From Parvibaculum sp046297875 (GTDB lineage: Bacteria > Pseudomonadota > Alphaproteobacteria > Parvibaculales > Parvibaculaceae), in assembly GCF_046297875.1 (NCBI RefSeq), contig NZ_JBKBHD010000001.1:558001-622000 (forward strand): a stretch of 64,000 nt of DNA. The letters run 5' to 3'. Positions within the stretch are counted from its first letter, which is position 1, and every line of letters starts with the position of its first letter. Positions 31,697 through 40,662 of the stretch are shown one piece after another. Below the pieces are notes generated by a model. The model was given only the letters and a program-made list of their open reading frames with translations. It ran no database searches and had not been told where the DNA came from. A program made the translations under genes and the position numbers.

Positions 31697-33655
31697 ATGA
31701 CCAGGCCAGTGCTTGGCGCGGCGGCATTTGCCGTCGTGGCAGTGGCGGCGATTTTCTATTTCATGTCCGGTTCCTCGACCGGGCCGGCGGGCGCGCCGGC
31801 AGAGGGCCAGGCGCTGGACAGCGCAGGAGCCGCCGAAAGGCCGACCGAGATCGTTGCGTCCGATCCCTTTCTTTCGCCCGATTTCGACCCTGAAGCGCCC
31901 CGGCATGGATCGTCGCTTTTCGGCGAACTCAAATACGGGCCCGACTTTCCGCATTTCGACTATGTGAACCCCAACGCGCCGAAGGGCGGACTGCTGCGCT
32001 ATGGCGTGATCGGCAGTTTCGACAGCCTCAACCTTTTCATCGTGAAGGGACAGAAAGCAGCGGGCCTCGGCCTCATCTACGATACGCTGATGGCGCGCAG
32101 CCTCGACGAGCCGACCAGTGAATATGGACTTCTTGCCGAATGCGTACGTCATCCGGCGGACTATTCCTCCGTCACCTATGTGCTGCGTGATGGCGCGCGC
32201 TTCCATGACGGCGAGAGAGTGAAACCCGAAGACGTGATCTGGACGCTCGAGACGCTGAAGAAGAGCGATCCCTTCTACGGCGCCTACTACGCCAATGTAA
32301 TTTCCGCCGAACAGACGGGTACGCGCGAAATCACCTTCCAGTTCGACATGACGGGCAATCGCGAGCTGCCGCAAATTGTCGGCCAGATGCCCGTGCTGCC
32401 CAAGCACTACTGGCTGGGCAAGGATGCGCGGGGGCGCGAACGGAATTTCGCGGAAACGACGCTCGAGCCGCCGCTTGGCAGCGGCCCCTACCGGGTGGAC
32501 GCGGTGGCGACGGGACGGTCCGTCACCTATGAGCGGGTTGAAGACTACTGGGCGAAGGATCTGCCCGTGATGATCGGGCACAACAATTTCGATCGCATCC
32601 GCTTCGAATATTACCGCGACGGCACCGTGGCGCTTGAGGCGCTGAAGGGAAACCGGCTCGACTTCCGCATCGAGAACAGTGCGCGCAACTGGGCGACCGG
32701 CTACGAGATTGCCGCCGTCAGGCGCGGCGATCTCAAGAAGGAAGAAATCCCCTCGCTCAATCCGCAGGGAATGCAGGGCTTCGCCTTCAACATCCGCCGC
32801 GACAAGTTCAAGGATCCGCGGGTGCGCGAAGCCTTCAACTGGGCCTTCGACTTCGAGTGGATGAACAAGACACTTTTCTACGACCAATATACGCGCAGCT
32901 ACAGCTACTTCTCCAATTCCGATCTTGCGGCGACGGGCCTGCCCGAAGGACGCGAGCTTGAGATTCTGAATGCGTTCCGAGACCAGCTTCCGCCGGCCGT
33001 CTTCACCACGGAATTCAGAAATCCGGCGACGGACGGCAGCGGCAGCAACCGCGCCAATCTGCGCCGCGCAACGCAGCTACTCGAAGAAGCCGGCTGGACG
33101 GTGAAGGACGGAAAGCTCGTCAACGAGAAAGGCGAGCCTTTTACGGTGGAATTCCTGCTGGCGGAGCCGACATTCGAGCGCATCATCGGGCCCTACCGGC
33201 AGGCGCTGGAGCGGCTTGGCATTACGTCGAACATTCGCGTGGTGGACACGGCGCAATATCAGAACCGCGAGGACAATCGCGATTTCGACATCATCGTGCA
33301 GACTTTCGGGCAATCGGTATCGCCCGGAAACGAGCAGCGCGACTACTGGAGTTGCGCCGCGGCCGAACGGCCGGGCAGCCGGAACGTGATCGGCATTTGC
33401 GATCCGGCGATCGACGCGATCATCGACCGCATCATATTTGCCGAAAGCCGGGCCGACCTCGTGGCCGCGACGAAGGCTCTCGACCGTGTGCTGCTGGCCG
33501 GACACTACGTCGTGCCGCAGTGGTATGCGGGCGTGACGCGGGTGGCCTACTGGTCTCGGCTGAAACATCCCGACGTGATGCCCGCCTATAATATCGGCTT
33601 CCCGATCATCTGGTGGATGGACGAGAGCGCGCCGCAAGCGGAAGAGGGCGAATGA
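31697..33655 (+). CDS. Peptide ABC transporter substrate-binding protein (YejA-like), first copy
   Basis: A family 5 periplasmic binding protein of about 650 residues for oligopeptides. An uncleaved or late-cleaved N-terminal hydrophobic segment (about 5-25) precedes the mature part, which opens with SLFGELKYGPDFPHFDYVNPNAPKGG, the typical YejA start. DGARFHDGERVKPEDVIW and the later YDQYTRSYSYF regions match the family. It is the first gene of a five-gene importer operon and its stop overlaps the next gene by ATGA. The start is 31697 (ATG) or GTG 31685; the Shine-Dalgarno GGGAGAGGGAG fits the GTG better. Likely substrates are cell-wall or antimicrobial-type peptides. Confidence 0.88.
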   Translation: MTRPVLGAAAFAVVAVAAIFYFMSGSSTGPAGAPAEGQALDSAGAAERPTEIVASDPFLSPDFDPEAPRHGSSLFGELKYGPDFPHFDYVNPNAPKGGLLRYGVIGSFDSLNLFIVKGQKAAGLGLIYDTLMARSLDEPTSEYGLLAECVRHPADYSSVTYVLRDGARFHDGERVKPEDVIWTLETLKKSDPFYGAYYANVISAEQTGTREITFQFDMTGNRELPQIVGQMPVLPKHYWLGKDARGRERNFAETTLEPPLGSGPYRVDAVATGRSVTYERVEDYWAKDLPVMIGHNNFDRIRFEYYRDGTVALEALKGNRLDFRIENSARNWATGYEIAAVRRGDLKKEEIPSLNPQGMQGFAFNIRRDKFKDPRVREAFNWAFDFEWMNKTLFYDQYTRSYSYFSNSDLAATGLPEGRELEILNAFRDQLPPAVFTTEFRNPATDGSGSNRANLRRATQLLEEAGWTVKDGKLVNEKGEPFTVEFLLAEPTFERIIGPYRQALERLGITSNIRVVDTAQYQNREDNRDFDIIVQTFGQSVSPGNEQRDYWSCAAAERPGSRNVIGICDPAIDAIIDRIIFAESRADLVAATKALDRVLLAGHYVVPQWYAGVTRVAYWSRLKHPDVMPAYNIGFPIIWWMDESAPQAEEGE

Positions 33656-35523
33656 CACGACGGGGCGGAATTTCGCGGCGCGAGATTCTGGCGCTGACGG
33701 GCGGCGCCGCGATGGCGGCGCTGCTGCCAGGCGGCATTGCCCGCGCCGGTGAAAAGCGGCACGGCATGTCGATTTTCGGCGAGCTGAAATACGCGCCGGA
33801 CTTTACGCGTTTCGACTATGTGAACCCCAAGGCGCCGAAGGGCGGCACGTTTTCGCAGATCGGGCCGGCGGCTGCCTTCAATGCCTCGTTCAACACTTTC
33901 GACACGCTGAACGGTTATGTGCTGAGAGGCGCGGCGCCACAGGGGCTCGACCTCATATTCGACACGCTGATGGTGCGGGCCTATGACGAGCCGGATGCGC
34001 TCTACGGACTTGTCGCCGAAAGTGTCGAGGCATCGGCTGATGGCAGGACGCTCATCTTCCATCTGCGGAAGGAAGCGCGCTTCCATGACGGCACGGCGCT
34101 GACGGCGGAGGACGCCGCCTTTTCCTTTGTGCTGCTGAAGGAACAGGGGCATCCGCTGATCTCGCAGAATCTGAGAGAGATGGAAGCGGCGGTGGCGCGC
34201 GATGCGCATACACTCGAGATTTCTTTCACCGGCAACCAGACACGCGACCTGCCTCTTTTCATGGCGAGCGTACTGCCGGTCTTCTCGAAGGCCTATTACA
34301 CGGCAAACGACTTCGCGGCCTCGACGCTGACGCCGCCGCTTGGCAGCGGGCCCTACAGGATCGGCGATTTTCGCGCGGCGCGGCACATCACCTATATTCG
34401 CGTTGAAGACTACTGGGCGCGCGACCTGCCGGTGAATGTGGGTCACTGGAATTTCGACCGGGTTCGCTTTGAATATTTCCGCGACCGCACCGCACAGTTC
34501 GAAGCCTTCAAGGCGGGGAACTACCTCTTCCGCGAGGAATTCACCTCGAAGGTCTGGGCGACGGAATACAACTTCCCCGCCGTGCGCGACGGGCGCGTGA
34601 AGCTGATGACGCTGCCGGACGACACGCCTTCGGGCGCGCAGGGCTGGTTCCTCAATATGCGGCGCGAGAAATTCCAGGACCGGCGGGTGCGAGAGGCGCT
34701 CTCGCTTGCCTTCGATTTCGAGTGGACCAACAAGAACATCTTTTACGACCTCTACGAACGCACCGGGAGCTATTTCGAAAATTCGCCGATGAAGGCGGCG
34801 GGCAAGCCCGATGCGGACGAACTGGCGCTGCTCGAGCCTTTCCGCGCGACGCTTCACGAGGATGTTTTCGGCGAAGCGGTGACGCCGCCCGTGAGCGACG
34901 GCTCGGGGCAGGACCGCGCGCTGCTGCGCCGCGCGGCGCAGCTGCTGGACGAGGCCGGATGGACGGTTGCAGGCGGCAAGCGGCGCAATGCGGCGGGCGA
35001 GCAGTTCACGATCGAATTTCTCGACAATGACCCGATCGTGGAGCGGCTGACGGCGCCCCTCGTCAAGAATTTGCGGCTTCTCGGCATCGAGGCGAGCATC
35101 CGCGTCGTCGATTCCTCGCAGCATCAGCAGCGGCGCGACAATTACGATTTCGATGTGATGATCCAGCGCTATCCGCTGGGGCTGACGCCGGGGATCGAGA
35201 TTCGCAGCTACTGGACGAGCGAATTTGCCGCCGTGCCGGGCGGGCGCAACCTTTCGGGCATTGCCGACCCTGCGATCGACGCACTGGTGGAAAAGGTGAT
35301 TGCGGCGGAGACGCGGGAGGAACAGGTGATCGCGGCACGCGCGCTCGACCGGGTGCTGCGGGCGGGCCATTACTGGATACCGCAGTGGCACAAGAAGTCG
35401 CATCACATCGCCTTCTGGGACAAGTTTGCCTGGCCGGAGACGAAGCCGAAGTATACGCGCGGCGTGCTCGAGACCTGGTGGAGCGATACGACAAAGGCCG
35501 GGCTTGCCGGCGCGAAGGACTGA
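33652..35523 (+). CDS. Peptide ABC transporter substrate-binding protein (YejA-like), second copy, Tat-type signal
   Basis: A 623-residue paralogue of the preceding protein, sharing the SIFGELKYAPDFTRFDYVNP block and length. Its N-terminus MTRRGGISRREILALTGG has a twin-arginine (SRREIL) and hydrophobic stretch ending ARA, so export may be by the Tat route, unlike the first copy. The two are translationally coupled (ATGA), which suggests a heterodimeric or two-specificity binding system feeding the YejBEF channel. Divergence is moderate, so this is an old tandem duplication. The full set yejA-yejA-yejB-yejE-yejF is preserved. Confidence 0.88.
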   Translation: MTRRGGISRREILALTGGAAMAALLPGGIARAGEKRHGMSIFGELKYAPDFTRFDYVNPKAPKGGTFSQIGPAAAFNASFNTFDTLNGYVLRGAAPQGLDLIFDTLMVRAYDEPDALYGLVAESVEASADGRTLIFHLRKEARFHDGTALTAEDAAFSFVLLKEQGHPLISQNLREMEAAVARDAHTLEISFTGNQTRDLPLFMASVLPVFSKAYYTANDFAASTLTPPLGSGPYRIGDFRAARHITYIRVEDYWARDLPVNVGHWNFDRVRFEYFRDRTAQFEAFKAGNYLFREEFTSKVWATEYNFPAVRDGRVKLMTLPDDTPSGAQGWFLNMRREKFQDRRVREALSLAFDFEWTNKNIFYDLYERTGSYFENSPMKAAGKPDADELALLEPFRATLHEDVFGEAVTPPVSDGSGQDRALLRRAAQLLDEAGWTVAGGKRRNAAGEQFTIEFLDNDPIVERLTAPLVKNLRLLGIEASIRVVDSSQHQQRRDNYDFDVMIQRYPLGLTPGIEIRSYWTSEFAAVPGGRNLSGIADPAIDALVEKVIAAETREEQVIAARALDRVLRAGHYWIPQWHKKSHHIAFWDKFAWPETKPKYTRGVLETWWSDTTKAGLAGAKD

Positions 35524-35529
35524 CCCGAC

Positions 35530-36639
35530 ATGTCTGCCTATATCCTGCGCCGGCTTGCCCTGATGATCCCGACCATCTTCGGGATCATGCTTGTGAGCTT
35601 TGCGCTGATCCAGTTTGCGCCGGGCGGGCCGGTGGAGCGCATCATTGCGCAGCTGCAGGGAACGGAAGTTTCGGCCACGGCGCGGATCGGTGGCGCGGCG
35701 GGCGGCGACTTCTCGATGCAGGCGCAGATGTCGGGCGCGGATGCCGCCATGAACAGCAAGTATCGCGGCGCGCAGGGGCTCGACCCGGAATTCATCAAAT
35801 CGCTGGAGCAGCAGTTCGGCTTCGACAAGCCGGCGCATGAACGCTTTGCCAAGATGATCTGGGATTATGCGCGCTTCGATTTCGGCCAGAGCTATTTCCG
35901 CGATGTGAGCGTCTTGAGCCTGATTGCGGAGAAGCTGCCGGTTTCGATTTCGCTCGGGCTCTGGACGACGCTCATCACCTACATGATTTCCATTCCGCTC
36001 GGCATTCGCAAGGCAGTGCGCGACGGATCGAACTTCGATACATGGACGAGCGGTGTCATCATTGTCGGCTATGCCGTGCCGGGTTTTCTGTTCGCTGTGT
36101 TCCTGATCGTGCTATTCGCCGGCGGTTCCTACTGGTCGGTCTTTCCGCTGCGGGGCCTCACCTCAGACGATTGGGAGACCTACAGCCTTGCGGGCAAGGT
36201 TCTCGACTATCTCTGGCACATGGTCCTGCCGATCACGGCCATGGTGATCGGCTCTTTCGCCACGACGAGCCTTCTCACCAAGAATTCCTTTCTCGACGAA
36301 ATCCGCAAACAGTATGTGATGACGGCACGGGCGAAGGGGCTCTCCGAATCCCAGGTGCTTTACGGCCATGTGTTCCGTAACGCCATGCTCATCATCATTG
36401 CCGGCTTTCCCGGCGCCTTTATCGGCGCCTTCTTCACAGGTGCGCTGCTGATCGAGCAGATTTTCTCGCTCGACGGACTTGGCCTTCTCTCCTTCGAATC
36501 GATCGTCAACCGGGATTATCCGGTGGTGTTCGCAACGCTTTATATCTTCGGCCTGCTCGGCCTCGTGATCTCGCTCATTTCCGACCTCACCTATACATGG
36601 GTCGATCCGAGGATCGACTTCGAGACGAGGGAGGTGTGA
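35530..36639 (+). CDS. yejB: Peptide ABC transporter permease YejB
   Basis: Inner-membrane permease of 369 residues forming the channel with YejE. Six transmembrane helices are expected; the N-terminal MSAYILRRLALMIPTIFGIM and the APGGPVER motif with the extended periplasmic loop up to residue 115 are YejB traits that distinguish it from DppB/OppB. The cytoplasmic EAA loop is seen around VMTARAKGLSESQVLYGHVFRNA. It starts 6 bp after the second binding-protein gene. In E. coli YejABEF imports microcin C-type peptides; in alphaproteobacteria homologues are tied to peptide and cell-wall fragment uptake. Confidence 0.95.
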   Translation: MSAYILRRLALMIPTIFGIMLVSFALIQFAPGGPVERIIAQLQGTEVSATARIGGAAGGDFSMQAQMSGADAAMNSKYRGAQGLDPEFIKSLEQQFGFDKPAHERFAKMIWDYARFDFGQSYFRDVSVLSLIAEKLPVSISLGLWTTLITYMISIPLGIRKAVRDGSNFDTWTSGVIIVGYAVPGFLFAVFLIVLFAGGSYWSVFPLRGLTSDDWETYSLAGKVLDYLWHMVLPITAMVIGSFATTSLLTKNSFLDEIRKQYVMTARAKGLSESQVLYGHVFRNAMLIIIAGFPGAFIGAFFTGALLIEQIFSLDGLGLLSFESIVNRDYPVVFATLYIFGLLGLVISLISDLTYTWVDPRIDFETREV

Positions 36640-36640
36640 G

Positions 36641-37708
36641 ATGAGCGATGCGGCGACGGCCACGCTTTTCTCGCGCTTCCGCAGGCGGCCCTTGAGCCCG
36701 ATCAACCAGCGGCGATGGCGCAATTTCAAGGCGAACAAGCGCGGCTACTGGAGCCTGTGGATCTTCAGCGTTCTTTTCGTTTTGTCGCTCTTTGCGGAGT
36801 TCATCGCAAACGACAGGCCGATCCTTCTGACCTACAATGGCGACGTCTATTTCCCGGTTCTCGTCTCCTATCCAGAGACGACATTCGGCGGCGAGTTCGA
36901 AACGACGGCCGATTACCGCGATCCTTTCGTGCAGGAGCTGATCCGCGATGCGGGCGGCATCATGGTCTGGCCGCTGATCGAATATTCCTATCGGACGATC
37001 AACCTGAACCGCCGCGCCACATCGCCCCCTTCCGCCGACAACTGGCTCGGCACGGACGATCAGGGGCGCGACGTGGCGGCGCGGCTCATTTATGGATTTC
37101 GCATTTCGGTGCTGTTCGGGCTGACGCTCACCTTCTTTTCCTCGATCATCGGTGTGACGGCGGGCGCGCTGCAGGGCTATTTCGGCGGCTGGACCGACCT
37201 TCTCGGCCAGCGCTTCATCGAAATCTGGACCAGCGTGCCGCAGCTTTATCTGCTCATCATCATTGCCTCGATCATCGAACCGAGCTTCTGGATATTGCTC
37301 GGCATATTGCTGCTTTTCTCGTGGGTGGCGCTGGTGGGCGTGGTGCGTGCGGAATTCCTGCGCGCACGCAACTTCGAATATGTGAATGCGGCGCGCGCCA
37401 TGGGGCTCGGCAATGGCAAGATCATGTTCCGTCATCTGCTGCCCAATGCGATGGTGGCGACGCTGACCTTCATGCCTTTCATTCTGAATTCGTCGATCAC
37501 CACGCTGACGGCGCTCGACTTCCTCGGCTTCGGCCTGCCGCCCGGCTCGCCCTCGCTTGGCGAATTGCTGCAGCAGGGCAAGGCGAACCTTCAGGCGCCC
37601 TGGCTCGGGCTCACCGGTTTCTTTGCCATTGCAACCATGCTGAGCCTTCTGATCTTCATCGGCGAAGCGGTGCGCGACGCCTTCGACCCGCGCAAGGTGA
37701 TGCGATGA
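36641..37708 (+). CDS. yejE: Peptide ABC transporter permease YejE
   Basis: Second permease of the importer, 355 residues. The N-terminal cytoplasmic stretch SPINQRRWRNFKANKRG, the long periplasmic loop with NGDVYFPVLVSYPETTFGGEF and the LGTDDQGRDVAARLIYGFR entry into the transmembrane core are YejE hallmarks. The EAA-type loop follows around NFEYVNAARAMGLGNGKIM. It begins 1 bp after yejB and overlaps yejF by ATGA, so stoichiometric coupled translation with its partners is likely. Confidence 0.95.
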   Translation: MSDAATATLFSRFRRRPLSPINQRRWRNFKANKRGYWSLWIFSVLFVLSLFAEFIANDRPILLTYNGDVYFPVLVSYPETTFGGEFETTADYRDPFVQELIRDAGGIMVWPLIEYSYRTINLNRRATSPPSADNWLGTDDQGRDVAARLIYGFRISVLFGLTLTFFSSIIGVTAGALQGYFGGWTDLLGQRFIEIWTSVPQLYLLIIIASIIEPSFWILLGILLLFSWVALVGVVRAEFLRARNFEYVNAARAMGLGNGKIMFRHLLPNAMVATLTFMPFILNSSITTLTALDFLGFGLPPGSPSLGELLQQGKANLQAPWLGLTGFFAIATMLSLLIFIGEAVRDAFDPRKVMR

Positions 37709-39333
37709 CGGCGCCGCTTGTCGATGTTCGCGACCTCTCGGTCGCCTTCCGCTCGGACGGCAAGGAAGTGCTTGCCGTCGACCGGATTTCCTTCGACATC
37801 GAGCCAGGAGAGACCGTCGCTCTGGTCGGCGAGTCGGGATCGGGGAAATCCGTTTCCGCACTCTCGATCATGCAGCTTCTGAACTATCCGCAGGCTTTCC
37901 ATCCCTCCGGCGAGATCATGTTCGAAGGGCAGAACCTTATCGGTGCCGATGAGAAGACAATGCGGAAAATTCGCGGCAACAAGATCACCATGGTGTTTCA
38001 AGAACCGCTGACTTCGCTCAACCCGCTGCACACGATCGAGCGGCAGGTGGGCGAAGTGCTGATCGAGCACAAGGGCTTGCGGGGACCGGCGGTACGGGCG
38101 CGCGTGCTCGATCTTCTGAAGCGGGTCGGCATTCCCAACGCAGAGGAGCGGCTCGACGCCTATCCGCACCAGCTTTCGGGCGGGCAGCGCCAGCGTGTGG
38201 TGATTGCGCTTGCGCTTGCCAACGAGCCGCAACTGCTGATCGCCGACGAGCCGACTACGGCGCTCGATGTGACGGTGCAGGCGCAGATCCTGAAACTGCT
38301 GATGGACCTCAAGCGCGAGACAGGCATGGCGCTGCTGCTCATCACGCATGATCTCGGCATTGTGCGGAAGATGACCGATCGCGTGCATGTGATGACGAAG
38401 GGCAAGATCGTCGAGCACGGTCCGACGGAACAGGTGTTTTCCTCGCCGCAGCATGCCTATACGCAGCATCTTCTCGCTTCGGAGCCGAAGGGCCGTTCGC
38501 TTGGCGCGGCAGCAGACGGGCCTGTCGTCATGGAAGCGGACCATCTCAAGGTCTGGTTTCCTATCAAGTGCGGACTGCTGCGCCAGACCGTCGGCCATGT
38601 GAAGGCGGTGGACGGCATATCGGTGAAGCTCCGCGAAGGGCGGACGCTCGGCGTGGTGGGCGAATCGGGCTCCGGCAAGACGACGCTTGGCCTTGCGCTG
38701 ATGCGGCTTCTTTCTAGCGATGGCGAGATCCGCTTCGACGGGCAGAATATCCAGGGCCTGAAATCGAAAGAGATGCGGCCGCTTCGGCGCAACATGCAGA
38801 TCGTGTTCCAGGACCCGTTCGGCTCCTTGAGCCCGCGCATGTCCGTGTCGGAAATCGTGGGTGAGGGACTTGAGATCCAGCACCCCGAAATGAGCGCAGC
38901 AGACCGGCGCGCGCAGGTGACGGAGGCACTGCGCGAAGTCGGGCTCGACCCTTCCATGCAGGATCGCTACCCGCATGAATTTTCCGGCGGGCAGCGCCAG
39001 CGCATCGCCATTGCACGCGCGATGGCGCTGAAGCCGCGCTTCGTGATGCTGGACGAGCCGACATCGGCACTCGACATGTCGGTGCAGGCGCAGATTGTCG
39101 ACCTGTTGCGCGATCTGCAGCGCCGCCACAACCTCGCCTATCTCTTCATCAGCCATGATCTGAAGGTGGTGCGCGCGCTCGCCGACGACATCATCGTGAT
39201 GAAGGGCGGCAAGGTAGTGGAGGCAGGCAGCGCCGACGAGATTTTCGAGCGGCCGGATACCGACTACACGCGGGCACTGATGGCAGCCGCTTTCAATCTC
39301 GAAGCCTCGCCGGAAGGCGTCGTCGCCGGGTAA
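37705..39333 (+). CDS. yejF: Peptide ABC transporter ATPase YejF (two ATP-binding cassettes)
   Basis: A 542-residue fused double ABC ATPase energising YejB/YejE. Each half has Walker A (GESGSGKS near residue 43 and GESGSGKTT near 325), the ABC signature LSGGQRQR or FSGGQRQR, Walker B (LLIADEP and VMLDEP) and an H-loop (ITHDL, ISHDL), so both catalytic sites look intact. The oligopeptide C-terminal extension after each cassette (HAYTQHLLASEP) is present. Last gene of the operon, ending 7 bp before the convergent C40 peptidase gene with no clear terminator between. Confidence 0.95.
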   Translation: MTAPLVDVRDLSVAFRSDGKEVLAVDRISFDIEPGETVALVGESGSGKSVSALSIMQLLNYPQAFHPSGEIMFEGQNLIGADEKTMRKIRGNKITMVFQEPLTSLNPLHTIERQVGEVLIEHKGLRGPAVRARVLDLLKRVGIPNAEERLDAYPHQLSGGQRQRVVIALALANEPQLLIADEPTTALDVTVQAQILKLLMDLKRETGMALLLITHDLGIVRKMTDRVHVMTKGKIVEHGPTEQVFSSPQHAYTQHLLASEPKGRSLGAAADGPVVMEADHLKVWFPIKCGLLRQTVGHVKAVDGISVKLREGRTLGVVGESGSGKTTLGLALMRLLSSDGEIRFDGQNIQGLKSKEMRPLRRNMQIVFQDPFGSLSPRMSVSEIVGEGLEIQHPEMSAADRRAQVTEALREVGLDPSMQDRYPHEFSGGQRQRIAIARAMALKPRFVMLDEPTSALDMSVQAQIVDLLRDLQRRHNLAYLFISHDLKVVRALADDIIVMKGGKVVEAGSADEIFERPDTDYTRALMAAAFNLEASPEGVVAG

Positions 39334-39340
39334 GTTGCCG

Positions 39341-40204
39341 CTAGGTGAATCGCTTGATGCTCGTTACATGGCCGGCATCGGAGCGCGCAATGCGCGACAT
39401 GGCGATGTCGAGCCGTTCCACGGCGACCTGCATGTGATGGGCGTTGGCGTGGATCATGCGTTCGGCGTCGAGCATGATGCCGACATGACCCCGCCAGAAA
39501 ACCAGATCGCCGCGGCGGAGCGAGGTGAAGTCGATCGGTTCGGGCAGCGGCTCGCCAAGCGTCGCCTCCTGCATATCGGTGTCGCGCAGGGAGGAAATGC
39601 CCGCCCGCTCGAGCGACATCTGCACGAGGCCCGAGCAATCGAGGCCGAGACTGTCGCGCCCGCCCCAGAGATAGGGAACGCCGGTAAATTCTTCTGCCAC
39701 GGATACGAAATCGCGGACATGCGCGCCAATGGGCGCGAGATGCGCGGTGAAAACGAAACCGCCGCCTTCGATCTCGCTGAAATTTCCCTTCGCGCCCGTG
39801 ACCTTGAGTTTCGCATTCATGGAAAGGGGCGTTGCAGGGCGCGTTTTCAGATCGGCTTTCGGGTAGATGAAGCTGCGAAGCGCGGCGAGCGTATGCGTCG
39901 GGTTCACCACGCGCGCGCCGAGGCCCTTCGCATCGACATAGCCGACATAATCGTCGAGCGCGGCCTGGCCCCACGCCCAGCCGTTCTTTTCCTCATAGAC
40001 GCGGAAAGTCTCGCCGAAGAGCAATTGCGTATCCATCGGCGCGGCGGGTTCGGGCTCACGCAGCAAGGCAAGGTTTGGCAGGATGACACGGCGGTCCACG
40101 CCTTCCACGAAGCGCGCTGCCTTGACCTCGCCCCGAAGATGGGCGGCCGCAAGGTCGTCGCGGTAGGGATTGAGACGATGATCGGGCCCGCGAATGCGGC
40201 TCAT
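39341..40204 (-). CDS. NlpC/P60 (C40) cell-wall peptidase with SH3-type domain
   Basis: A 287-residue probable murein endopeptidase. Bacterial SH3-like segments occupy about 50-140, followed by the NlpC/P60 domain with catalytic Cys in GLDCSGLV, His in GHVGIML and a third polar residue near NAHHMQ. No signal peptide is evident, so it may act on imported muropeptides in the cytoplasm, like gamma-D-glutamyl-diaminopimelate endopeptidases. The start at 40204 overlaps the MarR stop by ATGA. The convergent yejABEF-type peptide importer next to it fits a role in recycling wall peptides, although this link is inferred only from position. Confidence 0.85.
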   Translation of the reverse strand: MSRIRGPDHRLNPYRDDLAAAHLRGEVKAARFVEGVDRRVILPNLALLREPEPAAPMDTQLLFGETFRVYEEKNGWAWGQAALDDYVGYVDAKGLGARVVNPTHTLAALRSFIYPKADLKTRPATPLSMNAKLKVTGAKGNFSEIEGGGFVFTAHLAPIGAHVRDFVSVAEEFTGVPYLWGGRDSLGLDCSGLVQMSLERAGISSLRDTDMQEATLGEPLPEPIDFTSLRRGDLVFWRGHVGIMLDAERMIHANAHHMQVAVERLDIAMSRIARSDAGHVTSIKRFT

Positions 40205-40572
40205 GCGATGAGGCCCCGCGAGGAGCGGACGATGATCTCGGCGAAATCGCGCATGAAAGCCGAGCCTTTCACCGTGCGCTGAACCAGCACATTGCGGCGG
40301 TCGGCCTCGTCGCGCAGCCGCTTCAGGAGATCGAGCCCGCCCAGCGTGTCGAGCGCGCGGGTGATCGCCGGCTTCGAGACGCCAAGCGTTGCCGCCAGTC
40401 CCCTGACAGTGTGCGGCGGCGGATCGAGATAGACGATGAACATGATCGCAAGCTGCCTCGACGACAGGTCGGGCCCTTCCTGGCGGACCGACTGAAGCAC
40501 CACATCGTGCCAGAGCGACAAAGCCTGAACGGGCTTCAGCCCCCCGGCAGCGGGCATGGAAAGTTCCGGCAT
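40201..40572 (-). CDS. MarR-family transcriptional regulator
   Basis: A compact 123-residue MarR-type winged helix. The HTH core is visible as TVRGLAATLGVSKPAITRALDTLG (about 55-78), followed by the wing RDEADRRNVLV. The dimerisation helices at the ends are short compared with typical MarR proteins (140-150 residues). It is the upstream partner of the C40 peptidase, translationally coupled by ATGA, and probably autoregulates the pair. The ligand is unknown; a phenolic or wall-derived compound is possible but not shown. Confidence 0.82.
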   Translation of the reverse strand: MPELSMPAAGGLKPVQALSLWHDVVLQSVRQEGPDLSSRQLAIMFIVYLDPPPHTVRGLAATLGVSKPAITRALDTLGGLDLLKRLRDEADRRNVLVQRTVKGSAFMRDFAEIIVRSSRGLIA

Positions 40573-40662
40573 GGCGTCCCCCCAACGCTACCCCGACCTC
40601 TGCCCGGTTCCCTCCGTTCCGGGCCCGTATCAGTCTAGCGGCGGGAACAGAACCGGCAAGCC

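Noticed and set aside
33586..35838. A 750-codon open frame on the minus strand across the second binding-protein gene
   Set aside because: It is antisense to a clearly recognisable YejA-type gene, rich in Arg/His with no domain pattern; such long antisense frames are common in GC-rich coding DNA.
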